Origin: Bacteroidaceae bacterium
GTDB lineage: Bacteria > Bacteroidota > Bacteroidia > Bacteroidales > Bacteroidaceae
Assembly (NCBI GenBank): GCA_017546785.1
Contig: JAFYRW010000046.1
Span: 34,675 to 98,674, forward strand
Direction: 5' to 3'
Length of the DNA stretch: 64,000 nt
Part shown: piece after piece, positions 16,297 through 23,915 of the stretch
Position numbering within the stretch: the stretch's first letter is position 1
Layout: each line of letters opens with the position of its first letter
Notes under the pieces: model-generated
What the model was told of the DNA's origin: nothing
The model's input: only the letters and a program-made list of their open reading frames with translations
Database searches by the model: none
Position numbers and translations under genes: made by a program

Positions 16297-17333
16297 TAGC
16301 CTCTGTTGTACAATTTTGTAAGGTTCTTCTTTGTCTCAAGAGGCTGCTTTAGCAACAATTTATACCAGAAAGCCTTTAAAAAGCCGGTAGCATAGCCTAT
16401 TATCTGCACCACAGCGGTTATTATAGAGAGAAACGCCACATTCACACTTTTGTTCTTGAACAAAGAGTCGAAGAAGATAAGCATAAGATAGGCCACAGGC
16501 AACAACAGCAGCGCAGGAGCAAATAGCGACGCTACAAGCAGCAGTATGGCAAATATAAGCATCAATGCCGGCAGCGTATGCACAAGCTTCAAAGAACCCG
16601 GATGCTTGATGTGCAACCATATTCTTGCCTGTCCGAAATTATTTACCTGCTTAAAGAAACGCGACAGGTCCACACGACGCTTGTGGTACACAAAGACCTC
16701 GCGTATGAGACGTATGCTGAATCCCGCCTTGCGTATTCTGAGGCTAAGGTCAATATCCTCGCCCATCATATCCTCAAAGCCACCCACCTTGTTGTATACC
16801 TCTTTCGAAAGACCCATATTGAATGTACGGGGACAGAATTTCTCCATCACCGCTTTTCCTCCACGAATGCCGCCTGTTGTCCAGAAACCGGTCATTGAGT
16901 GGTTCACCGCCTTCTGCATATTCGAGAATGAGCTATCGGCTGCATCGGGACCGCCGAAGCAATCGCAATAGTCATTATTCATTGCATCCTCCAATTTCTC
17001 GAAATAGAAGGGAGGGAGAATAACGTCGGAGTCGAAGAAGAGCAGATAGTCGCCATTGGCACGCTCCATTCCATAGTTGCGAGTGTCGCTACGGCCCGAA
17101 TTTGGCTTATAGTAATAGTTAATGGTAAAAAAAGAACGATAGTGATCAAGCAAATGATCACATCGTTCTTTTGAGCCATCTTCTATAATAAGCAACTCAA
17201 ATGGTTTCACCGTTTGAGCGGAAAGACTTTCGAGAAGTTCCTTTACCTCTCCGGGTCTATTATAAACCGGAACTATTATAGAGTATAACAATTTCTTTTT
17301 CTTTAGATTCGAGACACCATTAAGCCTTAACAC
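16296..17333 (-). CDS. Family 2 glycosyltransferase
   Basis: The N-terminal GT-A domain begins LLYSIIVPVYNRPGEV, with IIEDGS and the DxD-type LLFFDSDVILPP; EDIDLSLRIRKAGF is the acceptor-side motif. Two or three transmembrane helices follow (about 245-320). The sugar and acceptor are unknown; chain extension of a cell-surface glycan is typical. No ATG is available at the 5' end: the open frame can start at GTG (17331-17333), inside the end of efp, or at TTG about 14 codons later. Either way the gene is coupled to efp. Confidence 0.88.
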   Translation of the reverse strand: MLRLNGVSNLKKKKLLYSIIVPVYNRPGEVKELLESLSAQTVKPFELLIIEDGSKERCDHLLDHYRSFFTINYYYKPNSGRSDTRNYGMERANGDYLLFFDSDVILPPFYFEKLEDAMNNDYCDCFGGPDAADSSFSNMQKAVNHSMTGFWTTGGIRGGKAVMEKFCPRTFNMGLSKEVYNKVGGFEDMMGEDIDLSLRIRKAGFSIRLIREVFVYHKRRVDLSRFFKQVNNFGQARIWLHIKHPGSLKLVHTLPALMLIFAILLLVASLFAPALLLLPVAYLMLIFFDSLFKNKSVNVAFLSIITAVVQIIGYATGFLKAFWYKLLLKQPLETKKNLTKLYNRG

Positions 17334-17886
17334 GACCTACGTAAGAACCGTCGCGTGTATCAACCTCAACAAGCTCACCCTCGTTGATAAATAGAGGAAC
17401 GCGAATCTCTGCGCCTGTCTCCAATGTTGCGGGCTTTGTTGTGTTGGTAGCTGTATCTCCCTTAAGACCGGGCTCTGTGTATGTGATAGCCAATACAACC
17501 TTTACGGGCATATCAGCGAAGAGAACAGTCTCGGTAGTTGCGTCTGTTACAACCTCGAGAATCATACCCTCTTTCATATAATCTACACCGTTAATCTGGT
17601 AAGAAGGGATAGGTACCTGCTCGTATGTCTCCTGATTCATAAAGATATAATCGCTACCCTCCTGATAGAGATACTGGTAAGGACGACGCTCTACGCGAAC
17701 ATCCTCGAGTTTCTCACCAATGTTGAAACGACGCTCCAATACGTAACCGTTTACTACGTCCTTTAGCTTTGTACGCATAAAGGTATTACCCTTACCGGGC
17801 TTTACGTGCAAAAAGTCGATGCAGAAATACAACTTGCCATCCATACGGATAGCTGTACCGATTTTAATGTCTTGAGCATTAATCAT
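17320..17886 (-). CDS. efp: Translation elongation factor P
   Basis: A 188-residue three-domain factor that rescues ribosomes stalled at polyproline. The tip loop of domain I reads VKPGKGNTFMRTKLKD with Lys32 at the position that is modified in other bacteria. Domains II/III end in VPLFINEGELVEVDTRDGSYVGRV. A TATCTTCG -7 box lies at about 17934-17941 on the minus strand. It is the first gene of the operon efp-glycosyltransferase-radC-DUF59-lpxH. Confidence 0.97.
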   Translation of the reverse strand: MINAQDIKIGTAIRMDGKLYFCIDFLHVKPGKGNTFMRTKLKDVVNGYVLERRFNIGEKLEDVRVERRPYQYLYQEGSDYIFMNQETYEQVPIPSYQINGVDYMKEGMILEVVTDATTETVLFADMPVKVVLAITYTEPGLKGDTATNTTKPATLETGAEIRVPLFINEGELVEVDTRDGSYVGRVKA

Positions 17887-18055
17887 AATATATATATTTT
17901 AAATTAAGTTTTTACTAACGCGCATAATTCGCCGCGAAGATAGTGAAAAATACAGAAATATACAAATTGCATAGCACAAAATATTCACACAACAAATTGG
18001 TTGCTATCAACTAACGAGAATATCATTTTCCGATGGTCGGTGAGCAAGAATGTTG

Positions 18056-18063
18056 TATCTTTG
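18056..18063 (+). promoter_or_regulatory. -7 promoter box of the outer-membrane receptor gene
   Basis: TATCTTTG, exact TAnnTTTG, 72 bases before the ATG at 18136. No convincing -33 element. Confidence 0.55.
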
Positions 18064-18135
18064 CAGCCGAAAATCAAAAAATTAAACTTTTGCCCATTTT
18101 TTGAGTCTTAATTTTAATGTAATGTAAATTCAAAT

Positions 18136-20610
18136 ATGCGAAAATTCTTATACATACTACTGTTATTGATTATCCCCTTCACCACCCTCTTTGCACAGTC
18201 CGAGGGAAGCGTTATCGAGGGAAAAGTTATCGACCACAAGAGCAAGGAGGCGCTGGGCTTTGTTACGATAGCCCTTATACCCGACGGTGCGACAGTCCCC
18301 GTAGCAGGATGCAACAGCGACGACGAGGGAGCATTCCTCATAAGCAATGTAAAGGCCGGCAAATACAAGCTTAGAATATCGTTCGTAGGCTATCTCGACG
18401 ACACACGCAGCATCACAGTAAAGAAGGGCGAGCGCAACAACATTGGTATTGTAGCCATAAAGCCCGACAACAAGCTGCTGAAAGAGGTTGTCGTTACCGA
18501 GCAGCGCAGTCAGATGAGTTTTGAGATTGACAAGAGAGTCTTTACCATCGACCAGAATATCGCGGCTACCGGCGGAAGCGCGTCGGAGGTTCTTGCCGAT
18601 ATTCCATCGGTAGAGGTAGACAACGAGGGAACAGTGTCGCTGCGCGGTAGCGAGAGTGTCACCGTGTGGATAAACGGCAAAGCATCGGGATTAACATCCG
18701 ACAATCAGGGCGACATTCTACAACAGATGCCCGCCGGAAGCATCGAGAGAATAGAGGTAATAACAAACCCCTCGGCAAAGCACTCTCCCGAAGGAACTGC
18801 AGGAATAATCAACATTATTCTTAAACGCGACCGCAAGGCCGGATACTACGGCAGCCTACAGGCAGGCGCCGACTCACAGGGAGGTTTCAACGGCAGTGGC
18901 AACATCAACTACAGCAGCGGCACACTCGACGCATACGCCGGACTAAACTACCGCAATATGCGACACAACGGCAGTGGCAGCAGCCTTACAAAATACCACA
19001 CAACCGACAGGTTCCAGGAGCAGACAAGCAAAAGTCTGCGTAACCCTCAGAACACATTCCTGCGCGCAGGACTAACGTGGCGTTTCACAAAGAACGATGA
19101 GCTTTACACCAACCTTTCGGGAATGATGACCTTTGGCAAGGGAAGCACCACAATAAAGAGCGTAAGCGGAATATCTTCGACAAACACCATAAACGAAGAG
19201 CGCATACGTACAACCAGCGAGAGCAATCGTCCCACAATGTTCAATGCCGATGCGGGCTACAGACACACCTTTAATGAGGGACATTTTATAGACCTTTCGG
19301 TGAGCCACAATATATGGAAGATGAACAATAAGTCTACATACAACCAGACAACATTCTTCTACGACGAAGATACCACCGAGGTTGAGAGCTATCAGTTCCA
19401 GCAGGGAAAGAACAGCAGCAATACCACCGAAATAAAGTTGGACTACGAAAATAAGATTAGCGAGAACTCACGCATAGAGGCAGGATACAACGGACGCCTC
19501 GCACGCGAGGAGAGCCCAACAACCACCTACAGCGACAAAGAACATAGCATCATAGATAACAAGCTATACAACCGCTTTATTTACAATCAGGACACACACG
19601 CCCTCTACGCTACATATTCGGGACGTGTGGGAAGCTTCGGCTATCAGCTGGGACTACGCGGAGAATATTGGCGCGTAAAGACACGCTCCATAAATTGGGA
19701 GCAGGAGACAAGCGGCACTCTACCCGCCTATACCAACAAAGACTTTTTCAAGCTGTTCCCCAGCCTTTTTGTTACCTACGCCCTGCCGACGGGAGACGAG
19801 CTTCAAGCAAACTACACACGACGCTTACGTCGCCCCTGGGGACGACAGCTCAACGACTTTAGAAATATCAGCGACTCCACAAATATCTCTTTCGGCAACC
19901 CCAACCTTACTCCCGAATATTCAAATTCGTTTGAATTCAATTACATAAAGAATTGGGACAAGCACACTCTCTCGGTGTCGGCATATTACCGTACCACAAG
20001 CGACATTATAGAGCGCATAAGCTACAATGTTGGCAATATCATTTACACCACACACGAGAATGTAGCGAGCCAACAGTCGGCCGGAGTAGAGATTATTGGA
20101 AAGAACAAACTATTCAAGATTCTCGACCTTACTACTACGGTAAACCTTTTCTATTACAAGCTCGATGCTTTCCGATACATTGTCACCGAGACCAATCAGG
20201 AGGTAACAGGTGCCGCCGATGAGAATTTCTCGTGGAACGCCAATATGACAGCCAGCATAATTCTCCCCTGGAGTATGACTCTACAGGCTACCGGACGCTA
20301 CAATGCACGACGCATCGTTGCACAAGGTTACCGTAAGCCCAGCTACACCATTGATCTTGGACTACGAAAGTCGTTTAACCAAAAGTGGAGCGTGAGCCTC
20401 AATGCACGCGACATTCTCAATTCCCGCGGCTGGCACACCATTACCGAGGATAGCTTCTTCTACCGCGACGCAGTAAACAGACACGGCGGACGACGCATAA
20501 GCCTCAACGTAACATACAGCTTCGGCAATATGAAGGCTAAGCGTCCCACACGCAAGCAGACTCAAAATCAGAGTAGCGGCTACGAGGATTACGGAGAAAT
20601 GGAAATGTAA
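18136..20610 (+). CDS. TonB-dependent receptor-like outer membrane protein with carboxypeptidase-regulatory domain
   Basis: An 824-residue protein with signal peptide MRKFLYILLLLIIPFTTLFAQ, a CarboxypepD_reg-like beta-sandwich (about 25-105, VIEGKVIDHKSKEALGFVTI), a plug domain (about 130-230, SEVLADIPSVEVDNEGTVSLRGS and IERIEVITNPSAKHSPEGTAG), and a barrel of the OMP_b-brl_3 type to the C-terminus. It is monocistronic, with no SusD partner, unlike glycan-uptake receptors. The ligand is unknown; this class often handles peptides or metal complexes. The last 25 residues are polar (KQTQNQSSGYEDYGEMEM) and extend past the usual barrel end. Confidence 0.88.
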   Translation: MRKFLYILLLLIIPFTTLFAQSEGSVIEGKVIDHKSKEALGFVTIALIPDGATVPVAGCNSDDEGAFLISNVKAGKYKLRISFVGYLDDTRSITVKKGERNNIGIVAIKPDNKLLKEVVVTEQRSQMSFEIDKRVFTIDQNIAATGGSASEVLADIPSVEVDNEGTVSLRGSESVTVWINGKASGLTSDNQGDILQQMPAGSIERIEVITNPSAKHSPEGTAGIINIILKRDRKAGYYGSLQAGADSQGGFNGSGNINYSSGTLDAYAGLNYRNMRHNGSGSSLTKYHTTDRFQEQTSKSLRNPQNTFLRAGLTWRFTKNDELYTNLSGMMTFGKGSTTIKSVSGISSTNTINEERIRTTSESNRPTMFNADAGYRHTFNEGHFIDLSVSHNIWKMNNKSTYNQTTFFYDEDTTEVESYQFQQGKNSSNTTEIKLDYENKISENSRIEAGYNGRLAREESPTTTYSDKEHSIIDNKLYNRFIYNQDTHALYATYSGRVGSFGYQLGLRGEYWRVKTRSINWEQETSGTLPAYTNKDFFKLFPSLFVTYALPTGDELQANYTRRLRRPWGRQLNDFRNISDSTNISFGNPNLTPEYSNSFEFNYIKNWDKHTLSVSAYYRTTSDIIERISYNVGNIIYTTHENVASQQSAGVEIIGKNKLFKILDLTTTVNLFYYKLDAFRYIVTETNQEVTGAADENFSWNANMTASIILPWSMTLQATGRYNARRIVAQGYRKPSYTIDLGLRKSFNQKWSVSLNARDILNSRGWHTITEDSFFYRDAVNRHGGRRISLNVTYSFGNMKAKRPTRKQTQNQSSGYEDYGEMEM

Positions 20611-20955
20611 TACTCTCCATTTCCCGCCATTGTCGCAGGCAGGCCCTTTCGAATAAATTACGAATATAAATACAACAATAGGATAGCATAGGCTGCTTTA
20701 TGCATTTTACAGTATATTTATACAGTAAAAACATATTTCAGCCTATTTTCTTTTGGTTATATGCAAAAAAAATACAACGAACGTAAAAAGTAATGCCAAA
20801 AATATTTTTATGTTTGACAAATGTTTGCGACCTTTGCAGATAGAATAGGCGGAGCATAGGCTATGCACACAGCGTATAACGGGTTTTTTACCCATTCGTT
20901 GCTGCCTCGCCGAGCACAAAAAAGCAGAACAAACAGTATAAAATATAAAAACAAA
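20611..20955. other. Intergenic region between receptor gene and korA
   Basis: No gene. An imperfect palindrome at about 20705-20730 (TTTTAC-GTATA / TATAC-GTAAAA) may terminate the receptor gene. A -7-like GACCTTTG is at 20829-20836. Bases 20848-20911 can fold as a three-way junction in the korA leader. Confidence 0.5.
20848..20911 (+). promoter_or_regulatory. Structured leader of korA (possible three-way junction)
   Basis: Complementary segments: GGCGGAG with CTCGCC (closing stem, one bulge), GCAT/ATGC around AGGCT, and CAGC-AACG-GGGT with ACCC-CGTT-GCTG. The order is consistent with a junction of three helices just after the predicted transcription start. No known riboswitch class was recognised. 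Confidence 0.35.
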
Positions 20956-22806
20956 ATGGCAGAACTGAACAAAAAAGAAGAACTTGGCCAAGTAATAATC
21001 CGTTTCTCGGGAGACTCGGGCGACGGTATGCAGTTGGCAGGTAATATTTTCTCTACAATATCGGCTATTGTCGGAAACGACATTTGTACATTCCCCGACT
21101 ACCCTGCCGACATTCGCGCTCCGCAAGGAGTACTCACCGGAGTATCGGGATTCCAAGTACATATCGGAGCCGACAAGGTATATACACCGGGCGACAAATG
21201 CGACGTACTTATCGCAATGAATCCCGCAGCGCTAAAAACACAATACAAACATTGTAAGCCTACCGCTGCCATAATCATCGACAGCGATTCATTCACAGCA
21301 AAAGACCTCGAAAAGGCAGAATTCAAGACCGACGACCCCATCGCCGAACTTGGCATTACCTGCGAGGTTGTCCCCTGCCCCATTACCTCAATGTGTATTG
21401 AGACACTAAAGGATAGCGGACTCGACAACAAAAGCGTTGTACGCTGCAAGAATATGCTTGCATTATGCCTTGTATGCTGGCTTTTCGACCGTGACCTATC
21501 GCTCGCCGAGAATATGCTAAAGGCAAAATTCGCCAAAAAGCCCGAGATTGCCGAGGCCAATATCAAGGTGTTACACGCCGGTTACAATATGGGACACAAC
21601 ACCCACGCTTCAATTTCGCACACCTATAGCATAGAGAGCAAGCAGAAGGCAAAAGGTAAATATATGGATATTAACGGCAACAAGGCTACAGCCTACGGAC
21701 TTATGGCCGCTGCCGAGAAAGCCGAAATGAACCTTTTCCTCGGCTCTTATCCTATTACCCCCGCTACCGACATTCTGCACGAGCTTGCAAAGCATAAGTC
21801 AATGGGCGTTATCACAATGCAGGCCGAGGATGAGATTGCAGGATGCGCATCGGCAGTAGGTGCAGCATACGCAGGAGCACTTGCCTGTACATCAACATCA
21901 GGCCCCGGAATATGCTTGAAAAGCGAGGCCATTAACCTTGCTGTAATAACAGAATTACCTTTGGTCATTATAGATGTTCAGCGTGGAGGCCCCTCGACAG
22001 GACTACCCACAAAGTCGGAGCAGACCGACCTTTTACAGGTACTCTTCGGACGCAACGGCGAGAGCCCTATCCCTGTAATTGCAGCAACCTCACCTACCGA
22101 CTGTTTCGACTCGGCATATTGGGCCTGCAAGATAGCAGTAGAGCATATGACACCCGTCATTCTGCTCACCGACGCATTCATTGCCAACGGTTCAGCTGCA
22201 TTCAAATTACCCAATTTGAACGACTACCCCGCAATAAAGCCCAACTATACAACACCCGAGATGATTGGTAATTGGACACCCTACAAGCGTGACCCCGAGA
22301 CATTGGTACGTTATTGGGCAGTACCCGGAACACCCGGCTTTATGCACCGCATCGGTGGACTCGAGAAGAGCAACGCAACGGGAACCATCAGCAACGACCC
22401 CGACAATCACCATCTTATGGTAGAGCAGCGCGCCAAAAAGGTTGCACTCATCGCCGAGCGTATCCCCGAACTGAACGTAGAGGGAGCCGACGATGCCGAC
22501 CTTTTGGTTGTTGGATTCGGTGGCACATACGGACATTTGCGCGAGGCTGTCCAGCAGATGAACGAGGAAGGCAAAAAGGTTGCACACGCACACCTTAATT
22601 TCATCAACCCTCTGCCACGCAATACCAAAGAGGTACTCTCACGCTACAAGAATGTTGTTGTTGCCGAGCAGAATATGGGACAGCTTGCAGCCTATCTGCG
22701 TATGAATATCGAGGGAATAAAGCTCCATCAGTTCAACGAAGTTAAAGGACAACCCTTCAATGTAGCTACACTCGTTGAGGCTTTCGACAAAATTATTAGC
22801 GAATAA
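20956..22806 (+). CDS. korA: 2-oxoacid:ferredoxin oxidoreductase, alpha/gamma fused subunit (KorA)
   Basis: A 616-residue subunit. The N-terminal gamma-type domain (about 10-190) starts VIIRFSGDSGDGMQLAGNIF; the alpha domain follows (GNKATAYGLMAAAEKAEMNLFLGSYPITPATDILHEL), with the conserved QAEDEIAG and STSGPG segments. With KorB it oxidatively decarboxylates a 2-oxoacid (2-oxoglutarate is likely) to the acyl-CoA, reducing ferredoxin; the pair can also run in the reductive direction in anaerobes. The ATG at 20956 is chosen because the frame upstream lies in the leader. KorB starts 32 bases downstream. Confidence 0.93.
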   Translation: MAELNKKEELGQVIIRFSGDSGDGMQLAGNIFSTISAIVGNDICTFPDYPADIRAPQGVLTGVSGFQVHIGADKVYTPGDKCDVLIAMNPAALKTQYKHCKPTAAIIIDSDSFTAKDLEKAEFKTDDPIAELGITCEVVPCPITSMCIETLKDSGLDNKSVVRCKNMLALCLVCWLFDRDLSLAENMLKAKFAKKPEIAEANIKVLHAGYNMGHNTHASISHTYSIESKQKAKGKYMDINGNKATAYGLMAAAEKAEMNLFLGSYPITPATDILHELAKHKSMGVITMQAEDEIAGCASAVGAAYAGALACTSTSGPGICLKSEAINLAVITELPLVIIDVQRGGPSTGLPTKSEQTDLLQVLFGRNGESPIPVIAATSPTDCFDSAYWACKIAVEHMTPVILLTDAFIANGSAAFKLPNLNDYPAIKPNYTTPEMIGNWTPYKRDPETLVRYWAVPGTPGFMHRIGGLEKSNATGTISNDPDNHHLMVEQRAKKVALIAERIPELNVEGADDADLLVVGFGGTYGHLREAVQQMNEEGKKVAHAHLNFINPLPRNTKEVLSRYKNVVVAEQNMGQLAAYLRMNIEGIKLHQFNEVKGQPFNVATLVEAFDKIISE

Positions 22807-22838
22807 CGCAACCGTTTAACATATAAAAAGATTAGTTT

Positions 22839-23843
22839 ATGAGCGAATATAAAGCACAAGATTACAAATTCGGACAGCCCCGTTGGTGTCCCGGTTGCGG
22901 AGACCACGCCTTTCTTGGCGCACTCCACAAAGCTATGAGCGAGATTGGAGTAGCTCCACACGACATTGCTGTAATTTCGGGTATTGGTTGCTCTTCGCGC
23001 CTACCCTACTATATGAACACCTATGGATTCCACACAATACACGGACGCGCCGCTGCCATTGCAACAGGAGCAAAGGTAGCAAACCCCAACCTTACCGTAT
23101 GGCAAATATCGGGTGACGGCGACGGCCTTGCTATCGGCGGTAACCATTTTATCCACGCGGTACGCCGTAATATAGACCTTAATATGATTCTGCTTAACAA
23201 CCGTATATACGGACTCACAAAAGGTCAATATTCACCCACCTCAAGCAGAGGATTCGTAAGTAAGTCATCACCTTACGGCACTGTGGAGGACCCTTTCCGC
23301 CCAGCAGAGCTTTGCTTCGGTGCACGCGGTAATTTCTTCGCACGCTGCGTTGCTACCGATATGAGCGCAACCGTAGAGTGCCTCAAGGCTGCTGCACAGC
23401 ACAAAGGAGCATCGGTTACCGAGGTACTACAGAACTGCGTGATATTCAACAACGGAACACACGACAGCGTCTACACAAAAGAGGGACGTGCAAAGAACGC
23501 AATATACCTTGAGCACGGCAAGCCAATGATTTTCGGCGAGAACAGCGAGTATGGCCTCGCACAGGAGGGATTCGGACTGAAGGTCGTAAAATTGGGCGAG
23601 AATGGAGTAACCGAGAAGGACATCCTTGTACACGACGCACACTGCGCCGACCCCACTCTGCACCTTAAATTAGCTCTTATGGAAGGTCCCGAGTTTCCCG
23701 TTGCATTGGGAATCATCCGCGACGTTGAGGCACCCACCTACAACGACAGCGTACACGCACAGCTCGAGGAGGTAAAGGCAAAGAAGCCCTACCACAATTT
23801 TGCAGAGCTTTTGGAGACCAACGAGACCTGGGAAATTAAATAA
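22839..23843 (+). CDS. korB: 2-oxoacid:ferredoxin oxidoreductase, beta subunit (KorB)
   Basis: A 334-residue thiamine diphosphate-binding subunit. It has RWCPGCGDHAFL near the N-terminus (cluster-linked Cys pair), SGIGCSSRLPYY, the ThDP motif QISGDGDGLAIGGNHF followed by NMILLNNRIYGLTKGQYSPT, and no ferredoxin-like extension. It works with KorA as a two-subunit enzyme. A strong terminator follows and separates it from the convergent sialidase. Confidence 0.95.
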   Translation: MSEYKAQDYKFGQPRWCPGCGDHAFLGALHKAMSEIGVAPHDIAVISGIGCSSRLPYYMNTYGFHTIHGRAAAIATGAKVANPNLTVWQISGDGDGLAIGGNHFIHAVRRNIDLNMILLNNRIYGLTKGQYSPTSSRGFVSKSSPYGTVEDPFRPAELCFGARGNFFARCVATDMSATVECLKAAAQHKGASVTEVLQNCVIFNNGTHDSVYTKEGRAKNAIYLEHGKPMIFGENSEYGLAQEGFGLKVVKLGENGVTEKDILVHDAHCADPTLHLKLALMEGPEFPVALGIIRDVEAPTYNDSVHAQLEEVKAKKPYHNFAELLETNETWEIK

Positions 23844-23859
23844 TATTTAATTGCAATAA

Positions 23860-23897
23860 ATAAAAAAAGTGGAGTGCATTGCACTCCACTTTTTTAT
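23860..23897. terminator. Bidirectional terminator between korB and sialidase
   Basis: Stem AAAAAAGTGGAGTGC / GCACTCCACTTTTTT with a short AT loop and T run. It lies between convergent genes. Confidence 0.9.
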
Positions 23898-23915
23898 TTG
23901 GTCATTGTTGTTACA

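Noticed and set aside
16296..17886. The glycosyltransferase next to efp as an EF-P modifying enzyme (EarP-like)
   Set aside because: EarP rhamnosylates Arg and is a GT-B enzyme; here the loop residue is Lys32 and the neighbour is a membrane-bound GT-A family 2 enzyme. Adjacency alone is not enough.
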